From: Absidia repens
Lineage: Eukaryota; Mucoromycota; Mucoromycetes; Mucorales; Cunninghamellaceae
Reading direction: 5' to 3'
Assembly (NCBI GenBank): GCA_002105175.1
Contig: MCGE01000024.1
Coordinates: forward strand, 186,001-250,000
DNA: 64,000 bases
Under the pieces are notes generated by a model. The model was not told the DNA's origin, did not search any database, and saw only the letters and a list, made by a program, of their open reading frames with translations. Positions 36,533 to 46,610 of this stretch are shown here, in pieces; the first letter of the stretch is position 1, and each line of letters starts with the position of its first letter. Both the position numbers and the translations under genes were made by a program.

Positions 36533-36960
36533 TTAAAAACAGTAATTTAGTGTAATTCTTTTTTTTTAACTCACTCATTTAATTTATCTTAACCAGCCCT
36601 TTTATTCATTCATTCCTTCATTCTCTGTTTGTAAAAACCTCATGATATGTAAAACTCCGCCTCTTTTATGCAGAAATTTTGATAGGATCGTTATTTTTTT
36701 TTTTTATGCCTAGCCCCAGCCTCCTTATTGTTTTTATTTTTTATATGCATGTCCAATAAAGTTATTTGTTTTTATTACTTCTCATGGTGTTGAAAAAGAT
36801 ATGGATGGACGGCGTACACAATTGAAAACAAAGAGGAGCCGAATTCAACGCCCGGCGTCAGATCTTCTTGCCAGGCAAGGATTGGTTCTTGTCAAAAAAG
36901 GACTGCCTTAAAACCGAAAAAAGTAATATTTTCTTCGAGCGCCTTTTAATTTCTCTCTCT

Positions 36961-36963
<3 letters not shown>

Positions 36964-36991
<28 letters not shown>
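36964..36991. promoter_or_regulatory. Poly(T) tract before the methyltransferase gene
   Basis: About 28 T on the coding strand, ending 28 nt before the start codon of the METTL21-like gene. Confidence 0.4.
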
Positions 36992-37019
36992 GTTATCTAG
37001 AAAAAAATATATATTTAGT

Positions 37020-37886
37020 ATGACTTCTACAACTGTTCAAGCTGACAAACTGCTTAATGGTAGTTCTTTGACATTACATGGTTATGATTCCGATACTCCC
37101 CTTGCCGACCGATATGACAGCAGCGACAGCAGCAGCGATCGCGATCGATCTCCTTCTCCTAATGGGCGACATGTGACAAAAGAAATACTAGGCGATGTCG
37201 AAATAGCGCTTTGGCAAGATCTTAGTGGTGGCTGTGGCGGAAAGACTTGGGAAGCAGCATATGTCATGATCAACTACATGCTATGGAAACAACAAGAAGA
37301 TCTTTCTCATTCTTTTCTGGACAACAAGACGATCCTGGATATTGGTTCAGGGACTGGGCTAGTTGGTTTGGCTGTAGCAAAAGCATGCCCTTCTCTGGCT
37401 CACATGGAGTTGACTGACCAAATCCCTATGATGCCCCTTTTGCAAGATAATATCAAACTGAATTATTTGGAATCAAAGGTGGGTGCTTCCGTATTGAATT
37501 GGTAAGCATTTATTTAAAAGAAGATAGATGAACAACTTTACTTATGAATTTTACATGCGTTTAGGGGTGAACCTCATGATCATAAGGTAGATATTGTCTT
37601 TGCATCTGATTGTGTTTACTTGGAGGTGGCCTTCCAACCTTTGATAGATACTTTGGTGACTTTGACAACAAACAACAAAGATGTCCAGATATACATGTCT
37701 TATCGAAAACGAAGAAAGGCCGACAAACGATTCTTTATTTTACTGAAAAAGCAATTTCGTGTTATTGATATTTTGGACGACCCTGAACGACCCGTATATT
37801 CAAGAAAAGGTCTACATCTGTATCGATTGGAAAGGAAAACTCTGCCTGCAATCATGAAAATATCGTCCCCTTCTCTTCTTAGATAA
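37020..37886 (+). CDS. METTL21-type protein-lysine methyltransferase
   Basis: Two exons (37020-37501, 37565-37886) encode about 267 residues. A disordered Ser/Asp-rich N-terminus (DSSDSSSDRDRSPSP) precedes the class I SAM-dependent fold. The family block is GKTWEAAYVMINYML. Motif I is ILDIGSGTGLVGLAVA, the SAM-binding loop. The post-II motif is DIVFASDCVYLEVAFQPLID, the DxxY equivalent of the METTL21/EFM family, and a late block is QIYMSYRKRRKADKRFF. Family members methylate translation factors (eEF1A, eEF2), chaperones or histones; fungal EFM6 is the closest-sounding relative, but the substrate is not readable here. The ATG at 37020 was preferred over an upstream non-ATG extension. Confidence 0.88.
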
Positions 37887-38080
37887 TTAGTGAACCTTTT
37901 GATTTATTATAGCTGTAGTGATACCCTCCCCATTCTTCCCCTTTGTATCTACTCCCCCCCCACTCACCCTTCACCCCTTTTTTACTTCTTCTCCCTGTAT
38001 CATCCACGTTTTTGCTTCATGTATACAATAAAAAAAACCTGTTTTGCCTTTGACTGTCCCTTGTAAATGTGCCCACGTTG

Positions 38081-38081
<1 letters not shown>

Positions 38082-38123
<42 letters not shown>
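38082..38123. repeat. Poly(T) tract, about 42 bp
   Basis: Uninterrupted T run in the convergent intergenic region between the methyltransferase gene and LEU2. Confidence 0.85.
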
Positions 38124-38126
<3 letters not shown>

Positions 38127-38473
38127 TTCAATAACCTCCCCCCACAAAATGCCATGCTTCATTAGCAATCAAGGAAGAAAAATCTGTGATGCCACGTATC
38201 AGAAGACAAAGAGAATTGAAGGGAAATCATCACACTATGCACGTGTACCATTAAACTCTTTAACATCTACACAACACCCATCATATAGTCATATCACAGC
38301 TTCCATCAAACAAAATCATTATCATCACACCATCCACACTATTACATTTAAGATAGTCCAACAAATCATAACATGTGCATATATGTATATTAAAAAAACA
38401 ATAATATGTATTTTATTTCAACCATTCCTATACTACAAAATAAATGAAACTATCCACTATCTACCATACTAAT

Positions 38474-39706
38474 CTACAATTTTTCCAAAAGACCAGCCAA
38501 AGCTTCTGCTACCTTATCACCGACTTCTGTGGTAGAACTTTCACCATGTAAGTCACGAGTGCGGACACCGGCATCAAGGACCTTGCGGACGGCTTGTTCG
38601 ACGGCGAGGGCTTCTTTTTCAAAACCAAGGGAGTAGCGCAACAAGAGGGCGACACTGAGAATGGTAGCGAGAGGATTGGCGATGTTTTGACCAGCAATAT
38701 CAGGAGCGGAGCCATGAATGGGTTCATACAGACCAACGCATTTGCTCTTACCATCAGGTAAACCATTCAAAGAGGCTGAGGGCAACAAACCTAGGGAACC
38801 AACAATGACGGAGGCTTCATCGGAAAGAATATCACCAAACATGTTTTCAGTCAACACCACACCATTGAGTTTCTTGGGGTTTTGCACCATAGCCATAGCA
38901 GCCGAGTCGACCAAGTGGTGATCGAAGGTGATATCGGGGAATTCCTTGGTCAAGGTTTCAGTGACAGTGGTACGCCAGAGACGAGAAGTGGCCAGCACGT
39001 TTGCCTTGTCAATTGAGTGGATTTGACCAACAGGGGTTTGCTTTTGCGCCAAAAGAGCCGCGAGGCGTGTGACACGTTGAATTTCTTCACGAGAGTAAGG
39101 TAAAGTATCATAGGCCTTGCCATCCGCACCAGCTTCTTGACGTTCACCAAAGTAAATACCACCCACTAATTCACGCACAAACACAAATTCAGTACCTTGC
39201 ACCACATGGTCCTTTAAGGGGGAGAGAGGAAGGAGGCTTTCCGAAGCAAATGAAACAGGACGAAGATTGGCATACAGATCCAATGACTTGCGTAACTTCA
39301 AAAGTCCTTGTTCCGGTCGAGGGCCACTACCGATTTGAGCATTGGGAAGTCCACCTACGGCACCGAGCAAAATAGCATCCGCTTTTTTACAAGCTTCCAA
39401 AGCAGTATCGGGTAAAGGTTCACCTAGATCAATATATAAAAAAAAAGTGTATGTCGAGTAAGTAATCTATATTCGCGTGTCCTTTATGTAATACTCTCTC
39501 TTCCCCTATCTATCTCATTATTATTCCTTACCGGTCTTTTCGAGGGCGGCCAAACCAATTAATTCATTGACAAACTTGAATTCTACATCCAGGGCTTTAG
39601 AGCGATGGGCAGAGATAACGTTAAGAATCTTGACGGCTTCACCAACCACTTCAGGGCCAACACCATCACCGGGCAAGCACACGATAGTAACAGTTTTAGG
39701 AGACAT
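38474..39706 (-). CDS. LEU2: 3-isopropylmalate dehydrogenase (LEU2)
   Basis: Two minus-strand exons (39706-39532, 39423-38474) give about 374 residues. The enzyme oxidatively decarboxylates 3-isopropylmalate with NAD+ in leucine synthesis and works as a dimer. Clear family blocks are [56 protein letters not shown], and [19 protein letters not shown], which holds the metal-binding Asp residues. [18 protein letters not shown] follows. The length and ends match fungal LEU2. The start gives [15 protein letters not shown] with no clear presequence, consistent with a cytosolic enzyme. It is divergent from ILV2 across 976 bp. Confidence 0.97.
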
Positions 39707-40295
39707 AATATAAATACGCGTTCGTTTGTTGTGGAACAAAAAAAAAAGATGGAGGGAAAAAGGAAAGAAAAGAAAAGGGTGAGAAAAAAAAATTCAAGGA
39801 GAAAAGATATGAGGTTTTTGCGGATGGCCCAACAATTTGAAACTCAGTAGATCTTAAGAGTCAAAGCAAGTCAGCCAATCAAACTGCATTATTAAATGCT
39901 TTGATTACACCTGTTAAGAAGCACTTTGCATCAAATACAATAAATAAATTACTATCATAGAAAAATACTAATATATCAATATATATTTCTTTCATCAAGT
40001 ACCTGAATAAATTAATGTAGTATGACACCGTTTTGAAAGAAAGAAAAAATCCCCCAATTAAAGCATATTTGTGGAGGTGATGAATAATGATGATTTTCTG
40101 CGCATATGAATAAAATAAATGCAATGTCAAAAAGGTTCATCCCCAGAAAGGGATGAGCATGGCATCGCAACGGAGAGTCAATTATGGCGTACTGTGATTG
40201 GATATTGTCAAACGATGTCTCATCGAGTAATAGCCAATAGTAAGCCCACAGTCAAGGAATCTTATCTCCAGGCTTTCTGGCTTTCTCATTGGTGT

Positions 40296-40304
40296 ATGAC
40301 TCAT
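40296..40304. promoter_or_regulatory. Gcn4/CPC1-type palindrome ATGACTCAT
   Basis: Exact 9-bp palindrome, about 380 bp before the ILV2 start and 590 bp before the LEU2 start. ILV and LEU genes are classical Gcn4-type targets in fungi; binding here is inferred. Confidence 0.5.
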
Positions 40305-40536
40305 TCGACATGCAAAAAATGAAATAACCCATCCCTCTCCTTCCTTTCTTCAAAACAGTGATTAATTTTATATATAACATATACTTTATTTTTAGTATAA
40401 AAAGCGTGGTATATATATATATATTGCTATTAGTATATGGGCAACTTTGTTTTTTTTGAAAAAAGAGATTTCATTTTATTGTCAGGTAGAAATAAATTGA
40501 TTGGATGGTGGTTCAATGATATCCTTTGATCTGCTT

Positions 40537-40543
40537 TGACTCA
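40537..40543. promoter_or_regulatory. Gcn4/CPC1-type site TGACTCA
   Basis: Core 7-mer about 140 bp before the ILV2 start codon, a usual distance for an activator site. Confidence 0.4.
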
Positions 40544-40682
40544 CTCACTTTTTTATCCAAGATTTAAAGCCCGCTTTCCATTTCTATTTGTGAAAGATAA
40601 AAAAAAAAAAAAGATTAGTTTTTTCTACTCCCTTCCTTTTTCTTTCTTTCAACCCTTCTCTTTATTTCTTCCCAAATATATC

Positions 40683-42780
40683 ATGCTTGCCTCAAGAGCT
40701 CTACGATCTACGACATCAAGGTGTCCTAATCAATATCCCCTTCTTCGCACACTTGCCACTAGAGCACTTCATACATCTAACAAATCTAAAAGTGCTGCCG
40801 CTGCTGCCACTTCAACGTAAGTCATTTTCTCTTTCTCCTCACTCCCCTTGCCCCAGATATTTAAAAAATTGTTAGATCTACGTTCTCACTCGACTTGATT
40901 TTTTTTTAATTTATGCAACTAGTATTAGAAGCGGTCATGTCGGTGAAATCCCCAGCAAACGTGTACAACCTCTCTACAAAAAGACCCCAGAACCTCAAAT
41001 GGATAGCTCGTTTGTGGGCAAAACTGGTGGTGAAATCTTCCATGAAATGATGTTACGGCACCAAGTCAAGCATGTGTTTGGGTATCCTGGTGGAGCCATT
41101 CTTCCTGTTTTTGATGCCATTCACGAATCGAAATACTTTGAATTTATCTTACCTCGTCATGAACAAGGAGCTGGGCATATGGCTGAAGGCTATGCACGAG
41201 CCACTGGTAAACCCGGTATTGTCTTGGTTACTTCTGGTCCTGGTGCTACTAATGTGGTGACTGCCATGGCGGATGCTTTAGCGGATGGCGTGCCTCTTGT
41301 TGTCTTCACTGGTCAAGTGCCCACCTCTGCCATCGGTACAGACGCGTTCCAAGAAGCTGATGTGGTTGGTATCTCTCGTTATTGCACCAAATGGAATGTG
41401 ATGGTCAAGGATATTGCTGAATTACCTCGTCGGATCAACGAAGCCTTTACCATTGCCACAAGTGGTCGTCCTGGTCCTGTGTTGGTTGATTTGCCCAAGG
41501 ATGTCACCGCCAGTGTGTTACGGCGCCCTATTCCTACCAACATTATGATTCCTTCTCGTCCTACTGCTATTCCCAATACTGCCATTAGCGCTTTTACTGA
41601 AGAAGCCGTGTCCAAACCTAGCCCTGTGCTCAAGCGTGCTGCTGAATTGATCAACCAAGCCAAGCGTCCTGTCATTTATGCTGGCCAAGGTGTTGTCGGT
41701 CATCCTGACGGTCCCAAGGTTCTCACTCAATTGGCCAATCAAGGTAACATCCCTGTGACCACCACTCTCTGCGGTCTCGGCTCCTTTGATGAAGAAGATC
41801 CCAAGTCTCTCCATATGCTTGGTATGCACGGGTCATGTTATGCTAATTTGGCCATGCAAAACGCCGATTTGATCATTGCCCTTGGCGCTCGTTTTGATGA
41901 TCGTGTCACGTTGAATGTCAAGGCATTTGCTCCCGAAGCTGTCAAGGCTGCCAAGGAAGGTCGTGGTGGTATTCTCCATTTTGAAATTATGCCCAAGAAC
42001 ATCAACAAGGTTGTGGAAGCTACGCATGCTATTGAAGGGGATGTCACTGCAAATGTCCAAAAAATGCTCCCACATATCACCTCCACCGAACGTAAGGAAT
42101 GGTTCAACACGATCAGCGATTGGAAACAAAAGTACCCGTTCTACTATGACGACGCCGCTGAACATGAAGAACTCAAGCCTCAACAACTCATCACGGAACT
42201 CAACAAACAAACAGCCGATATCAAGGATAAGGTGATTGTGACAACAGGTGTAGGACAACATCAAATGTGGGCGGCCCAACTGTTTAGATGGCGCCACCCT
42301 CGTACTTTTATCAGCTCGGGCGGTTTGGGCACAATGGGCTACGGTTTACCAAGTGCGATCGGTGCCAAGGTCGCTAAACCGGATCATGTGGTGGTGGATA
42401 TTGATGGTGATGCCTCTTTCTCAATGACTGCTATGGAATTGGCTACTGCTGCTGAATTCAATATCGGTGTCAAGGTTTTGTTATTGAACAACTCTTTCCA
42501 AGGTATGGTCAAGCAATGGCAAGACCTGTTTTATGAAAACCGATACTCTGGTACGACTATGAAGAATCCCGATTTTGTGAAATTGGCGGAATCAATGGGT
42601 GTCAAGGCTATCCGTGTCACAAAGACGTCTGAAATCCCCGAAAAAATGAAGGAATTCTTGGAACATGATGGCCCTGTTTTGATGGATGCTGTCGTTTGCA
42701 AAAAAGAACACTTATTCCCTATGGTACCTGCTGGCAAGGCTTTGGATGAATTTATTGTACACCCTAGTCTTTTGAAGTAG
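40683..42780 (+). CDS. ILV2: Acetolactate synthase catalytic subunit (ILV2)
   Basis: Two exons (40683-40816, 40923-42780) encode about 663 residues. The enzyme joins two pyruvates, or pyruvate and 2-oxobutyrate, in valine, leucine and isoleucine synthesis; it uses thiamine diphosphate, Mg2+ and FAD. The N-terminus is a mitochondrial presequence: Arg/Ser/Thr/Ala-rich, no acidic residues (MLASRALRSTTSRCPNQYP). The N-terminal ThDP domain has HVFGYPGGAILPVFD and PRHEQGAGHMAEGYARATG, with the catalytic Glu. A middle FAD domain follows. The C-terminal ThDP-binding block has GLGTMGYGLPSAIGAK and VVDIDGDASFSMTAMELAT, the GDG-N-type diphosphate and metal site. MVKQWQDLFYENRYSGT is near the active-site lid. 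The ATAAATAAAA near 42909 is a plausible poly(A) signal. Divergent neighbour of LEU2 in the same pathway group. Confidence 0.98.
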
Positions 42781-43374
42781 ATTTTACTCCATTCTCTCCT
42801 TTATATATATATATTATATTTTAGTTTTTTACTCTCATCATTATTATAGTAGCTTATTTAGTTTTTTGCATATTTTTTTCAACTCTTCCAACCCTCTCCA
42901 AATCTTATAAATAAAACGTTATTTTTACATATGATATGACAAAGAAGATATGTGTGTTTACGGTTTGATATATAGCGTGCTTTTGATACTGATCGGGTAA
43001 TACTTGAGGTTTCTTCACTTTGCACTCCCAAATTCCGAAAAAAAAACGGGGTTCAGCTGATTCATTAGTTAGATGACATTTGGCGCTTTCAAACTATCAA
43101 GCGAAGTAAAAAAATTGTATTGTAGTCACCTGTTTTTTTCATCTTCACTTGTCTCATGCTGTGAAATGTATGTTAATGTACTTCGGTTTTTATTTTCTTT
43201 TTTGCTCATATTTTTATAAGCAACAGAATGCCATCTAATTTCAGGCAAAGATAATGTATGTGAGAAAATCTTGCCTAGGTTGATTGTAAGTGAAAAAGTG
43301 TCTTCTTCTCACTACTTATTTTTCAATGTGTTTATCCCTTATTTTCTTCTGCGTCCACCATGATCACAAAAAAT
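42781..43374. other. 3' flank of ILV2, no gene seen
   Basis: AT-rich DNA between ILV2 and R7 with no recognisable coding region. Confidence 0.5.
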
Positions 43375-44475
43375 ATATTTCAAATCCCGCCCACGTGAAA
43401 TATTTATTTTCTCTCTCCCGCCTTTTTTTCCAGCTCTCTTTCTTTTTGATTATTTTTTTCTTCTTCATCATTGTGGTTCTATGGGGTTTTTGCGGTCCTG
43501 GATTAGTGTCAGATCTAGTTTAGAAGGGTTTCAGGTCAGGGATTACAACATGCATGGGGAAACCCTTTCATTTTGGATGTAGGATCTGAGTGCACCATCA
43601 GTTGGTTTTTGGAGCCTTCATTAGCTTAGTTTAGTGTTAGTATACCATAGTTTGTATTAACATCTCAATAAAATATGCCTTTTTTTACATACTTCAATGA
43701 AAAAATGTCTCATGAGTCTCTCTCATGTCTTGTACAATAGGTCTTTTTTTACTACTAGCACCCCTTTTCAATTAGTATAGACCGTTGTTGCGCTTCAATA
43801 AAAATTCACTCCAATGTTTATTACACCTTGTGCACTATATTATATAACTTTTTGCAATCGCGCCTTTAGAATAGATATTGATATTCCTTTGAACTCTCCT
43901 TAGTTTCCATGATAGTCCCACATACTACTTCCATTAAATCCTTCCTCGAGATCTCTTGTGACAATGAACCTCTCGTCTTTAGTTTAGTACCTATCAGTAT
44001 ACTTCGACAAAATATTCCTTTTTATTAGTTATCCATTTCATGACCCATATGTTAGTTAGTGATGTCGTTATTATTGATCTTTTGTGATGTCTTATCGACT
44101 ATCTGATTTTAGTTCACTCACCTAGTCCACTTCTGCTCATCCCCTTCAAACTCAAACGACTGGTTGGCAGACCTGGATCATTTAATATAATATGTAGACA
44201 CAGTGTTTTTCTACCAATTAACACTAATGAACCTAGGCTACGCCACCAATGTAATTTTCGCTATAAATTTTATAATCTTCACTTGACTAGACATACCGTA
44301 TACATCAGCTCATTCCTTTTATGAAGTATGGCATAACAATGATAATAAACCACTCCTGCACCTTAACCACCATAAAACCCCAACTAAAATCAGTGAAGTT
44401 CTGAGGAGACGCTCATTAAAGTGCGAAATGCTGTAGGTATCAATACCCATACTGAATTTCTCCCCCCCCCCAGCC
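43375..44475 (+). repeat. R-family dispersed repeat, copy R7 (full-length reference)
   Basis: Most complete copy. Head: TTTCAAATCCCGCCCACGTG (CACGTG 43392-43397). A pyrimidine spacer leads to the core TTAGTGTCAGATCTAG, GCATGGGGAAACCCTTTCATTTT (43500-43580). AATAAAATATGCCTTTTT is at about 43667 and CTTCAATAAAAATTC near 43795. The distal part is CTTCACTTGACTAGACATACC, GGAGACGCTCATTAAAG and a C9-C10 run near 44462-44472. The distal part aligns with R2. Confidence 0.88.
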
Positions 44476-44564
44476 GAAGTCTCGCCCATCAAGTGATAGA
44501 GTATGGTGAGTGTATGATCCTATCCCATCAAAACTCAGGCTTCAAACAACATCTCTGGCGCACC

Positions 44565-44760
44565 TTTTTTTTTTTTTTTTTTTTTTGTATATTATAAGTG
44601 TTGGAATGTTTAAATCCTGTGTAATCCTTTTTGAATTTGGCAGGGTAAAATGAACCCTGTCCATACTTAGGACATAAAATTTAGAGAGTGTGTGGGACTT
44701 GAACGTTGAAGCGCGGGTTTTAATGGGATATTTACTAAGCGTCCCACAGGACCCCTTGAG
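44565..44760 (-). mobile_element. SINE-like segment with poly(A) tail
   Basis: On the minus strand a GTGGGACGCTTAGTAAA stretch (A-box-like, 44731-44747) is followed after about 40 bases by CGTTCAAGTCCCAC (B-box-like, 44692-44705). A body follows, and then about 22 A (T run 44565-44586 on the plus strand). That order, Pol III boxes then body then A tail, is typical of SINEs. I could not find a target-site duplication, and the T-stem does not pair, so it is not an intact tRNA. Confidence 0.35.
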
Positions 44761-44854
44761 GTTTACCCGTCATGCTTACATTCGTAGGATCATCATGCGT
44801 GCATAAAAAAAAAGGATAGGTATTGACAACATTATCATTTCACATTTCGCAGCC

Positions 44855-45017
44855 AGCCCGTTCGGGCTCAACTCGCATTCGTTTAGAGTTTTATGGTTTT
44901 ATGGTCTTATTTTATTCTGCATACCCAACAAAAATACTGAAATGAATATATGTAGCATGTCCTGTTTTAGTGGAGGCTATACTATTTTATAAAGAAGTTT
45001 ATCCTGGCCGAACGGCC
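44855..45017. other. Two short perfect palindromes
   Basis: AGCCCG-TT-CGGGCT is at 44855-44868 and GGCCG-AA-CGGCC at 45006-45017. They could form small hairpins. Their inner 8-mers are reverse complements of each other. No coding region lies between. Confidence 0.3.
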
Positions 45018-45719
45018 TAAGTTGAATGATATGAATGATAGAGCGGGAATAGAACCACACTTCATATAAAGCAACGTAGACTGTGGCTCTGAAAAAGGGA
45101 GGGTGGAAGTAATCATAGAGGGGGTCCTTGTATAATATATAAAAGGTTGAGCAATAAAAAAGATATATTTTATTTAAGGAATATGATAGATACTTAAACT
45201 AAGGGCCTGGTGTTCATTGTAACAAGGGATCTAATGGTGGTAACATGAAGATGACTGATGGGAAATCTGATGAAAGGTCAACACTAATCTGAAGGGATGA
45301 CGAGAAAAAGGGGGCTAATAGGTTACACAGGGTATGAGAAAGACTAACTGGGTTTCTTTTAGTGAAAGCACAACTATGGTCAACACTATTCAAATGGGAT
45401 GCTGATCGTAAAACGAAATCTATTGTACAAGACATGAGAGAGAATGAGACTTATGAGACATTTTTCATTGAAGCATGTAAAAAAAAAAAAAGGCATATTT
45501 TATTGAGATACTGATACAAACTATGACACACTAACACTAAACTAAGCTAATGGAGGCTCCAAAAAGTTCAACTAATGATGGTTCTAAATCCTGAATCCAG
45601 AATGAAAGGGTTTCCCCATGCATGTAGTAATCCCTCTTCTTAAAACGCTTTTAAACTAGTCCCGACACTAATCTAAGTTCAATATAATCCTTTGAGACAA
45701 CAATTATGAAGGAAAAAAA

Positions 45720-45735
45720 GAAGAAGAAAGAGAGC
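45720..45735. repeat. Target-site duplication, copy 1
   Basis: GAAGAAGAAAGAGAGC, identical to 46517-46532. It lies next to the A-tail end of the inserted LINE. Confidence 0.85.
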
Positions 45736-46516
45736 TTTTTTTTTTTTAGGGCAATATATATTTTATTGCGGGGATTGAAAGAAGCGCATCGTAGAGTGGC
45801 GACAACTTGGTGAAATCAAATCAGTGTGGGAGAATAAAAGTAAACTGAAATAATCTAACAAGAGTTGGGGGTACGGTAACTATATATCTAATATGAAGGG
45901 ATGTGGTAAATATGAGGAGGAGGGCGGAGTTGAGAGAAGAGGGATGCGATGATAGGTGATAGCACGGAAGGCTTAAAAGGAATGTGGTGTATGACATAAT
46001 ACCAGTGATGGCGCCAGATAATTTGGATGACGCATCCTGAGAGAAGCCAAAGAGCGGAGGATAGTTGGGGGATGGTGGAAAAATCTAGGGAGAAAAGGCC
46101 GGAGACTATTGTTGTTTGTGGAGGTGACGAACCAGGGAGGAGATGATCAAAGACTTGTTGCCACAGTGCCCATTTGATGGGACAAGTGACAAACAGATGC
46201 TGGAGATCTTCCGTAGCTTCAGAACAAAACAGGCAGAGGGACGTGGTGGAAGGTCGGAAGTGGACCAGGGACTTTTGACAATAAAGTTTGCCCACTAGAA
46301 GGCGATACCATAGTGTTCGAGCATATAGGTGTTGTGGTTGTTTCCAGAAGGAATGCCACAGGCGGGATGGGAGTGACGGAGGGGACGGAGGGGATTGTGT
46401 TCGGGGGAGAGAGGAGAGAAGTCGTTGGCGATGGGAGCGAGGAGAGAAGTCGTTGGCGATGGGAGCGAGGAGTGTAGGATGTCCAAGTAGGAGAGGCGAG
46501 GAAGCTTGTCACCAGG
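45736..46516 (-). mobile_element. 5'-truncated non-LTR retrotransposon (LINE)
   Basis: A 781-bp insertion inside R8, read on the minus strand. It begins at 46516 with no intact start. It encodes the C-terminal end of a LINE ORF2 (about 46350-45888): FWKQPQHLYARTLWYRLLVG, then the reverse-transcriptase-type zinc knuckle CLFCSEATEDLQHLFVTCP (CxxC...H...C), with W at typical positions after it, and ends at 45888. A 3' UTR-like segment follows with CGCAATAAAATATATATTG, then a tail of about 12 A (45736-45747). Identical 16-bp repeats flank it (45720-45735, 46517-46532). The endonuclease and polymerase parts are missing, so it is dead on arrival, as most LINE copies are. Confidence 0.85.
45888..46350 (-). 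pseudogene. LINE ORF2 C-terminal fragment (zf-RVT domain)
   Basis: An open frame on the minus strand ending 45888. It carries the zinc-binding reverse-transcriptase-associated domain (CLFC, then HLFVTCP) near its middle, followed by WALWQQVFDHLLP and ALWLLSGCVIQIIWRHHW. This is the classical end of LINE ORF2 proteins. The catalytic RT motifs lie outside because of 5' truncation. Confidence 0.8.
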
Positions 46517-46532
46517 GAAGAAGAAAGAGAGC
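46517..46532. repeat. Target-site duplication, copy 2
   Basis: GAAGAAGAAAGAGAGC, identical to 45720-45735; marks the truncated 5' end of the LINE insertion. The bases just outside both copies differ, so 16 bp is the full length. Confidence 0.85.
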
Positions 46533-46610
46533 GAAAAAAAGGGAGTAATAAAAAATTCACGTGTGCGGGATTTGAATATTTTCTGTGTTCTCTTGCTGAA
46601 TTGCAGTTCT

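Larger units (their letters stand above)
39707..40682. promoter_or_regulatory. Divergent LEU2-ILV2 intergenic region
   Basis: Shared promoter space for two branched-chain amino-acid genes. It holds ATGACTCAT (40296-40304) and TGACTCA (40537-40543), and an AT run near 40411-40424. No gene is supported; a 67-codon frame at 40119-40322 has no motif. Confidence 0.5.
45150..46610 (-). repeat. R-family dispersed repeat, copy R8, interrupted by a LINE
   Basis: On the minus strand the head CTGCAATTCAGCAAGAGAAC, then ATTCAAATCCCGCACACGTG, lies at about 46605-46558 (CACGTG 46558-46563). The core TTAGATTAGTGTCGGGACTAG and GCATGGGGAAACCCTTTCATT is at about 45685-45600. The AATAAAATATGCC unit is near 45510, with further units to about 45160. 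The stretch 45736-46516 is an inserted LINE. The 16 bp on each side match, so R8 was whole before insertion. Confidence 0.85.

Noticed and set aside
41379..42297. Several minus-strand open frames within ILV2
   Set aside because: They are opposite-strand shadows of the well-supported ILV2 coding sequence.
44692..44747. Possible tRNA gene from the inverted repeat GTGGGAC...GTCCCAC
   Set aside because: The T-stem does not pair and the clover-leaf cannot be drawn; only A/B-box-like motifs remain, so it is listed as SINE-like.
46288..46548. Plus-strand frame rich in Arg, Gly and Glu
   Set aside because: It is antisense to the LINE fragment and reflects its pyrimidine-rich coding strand.
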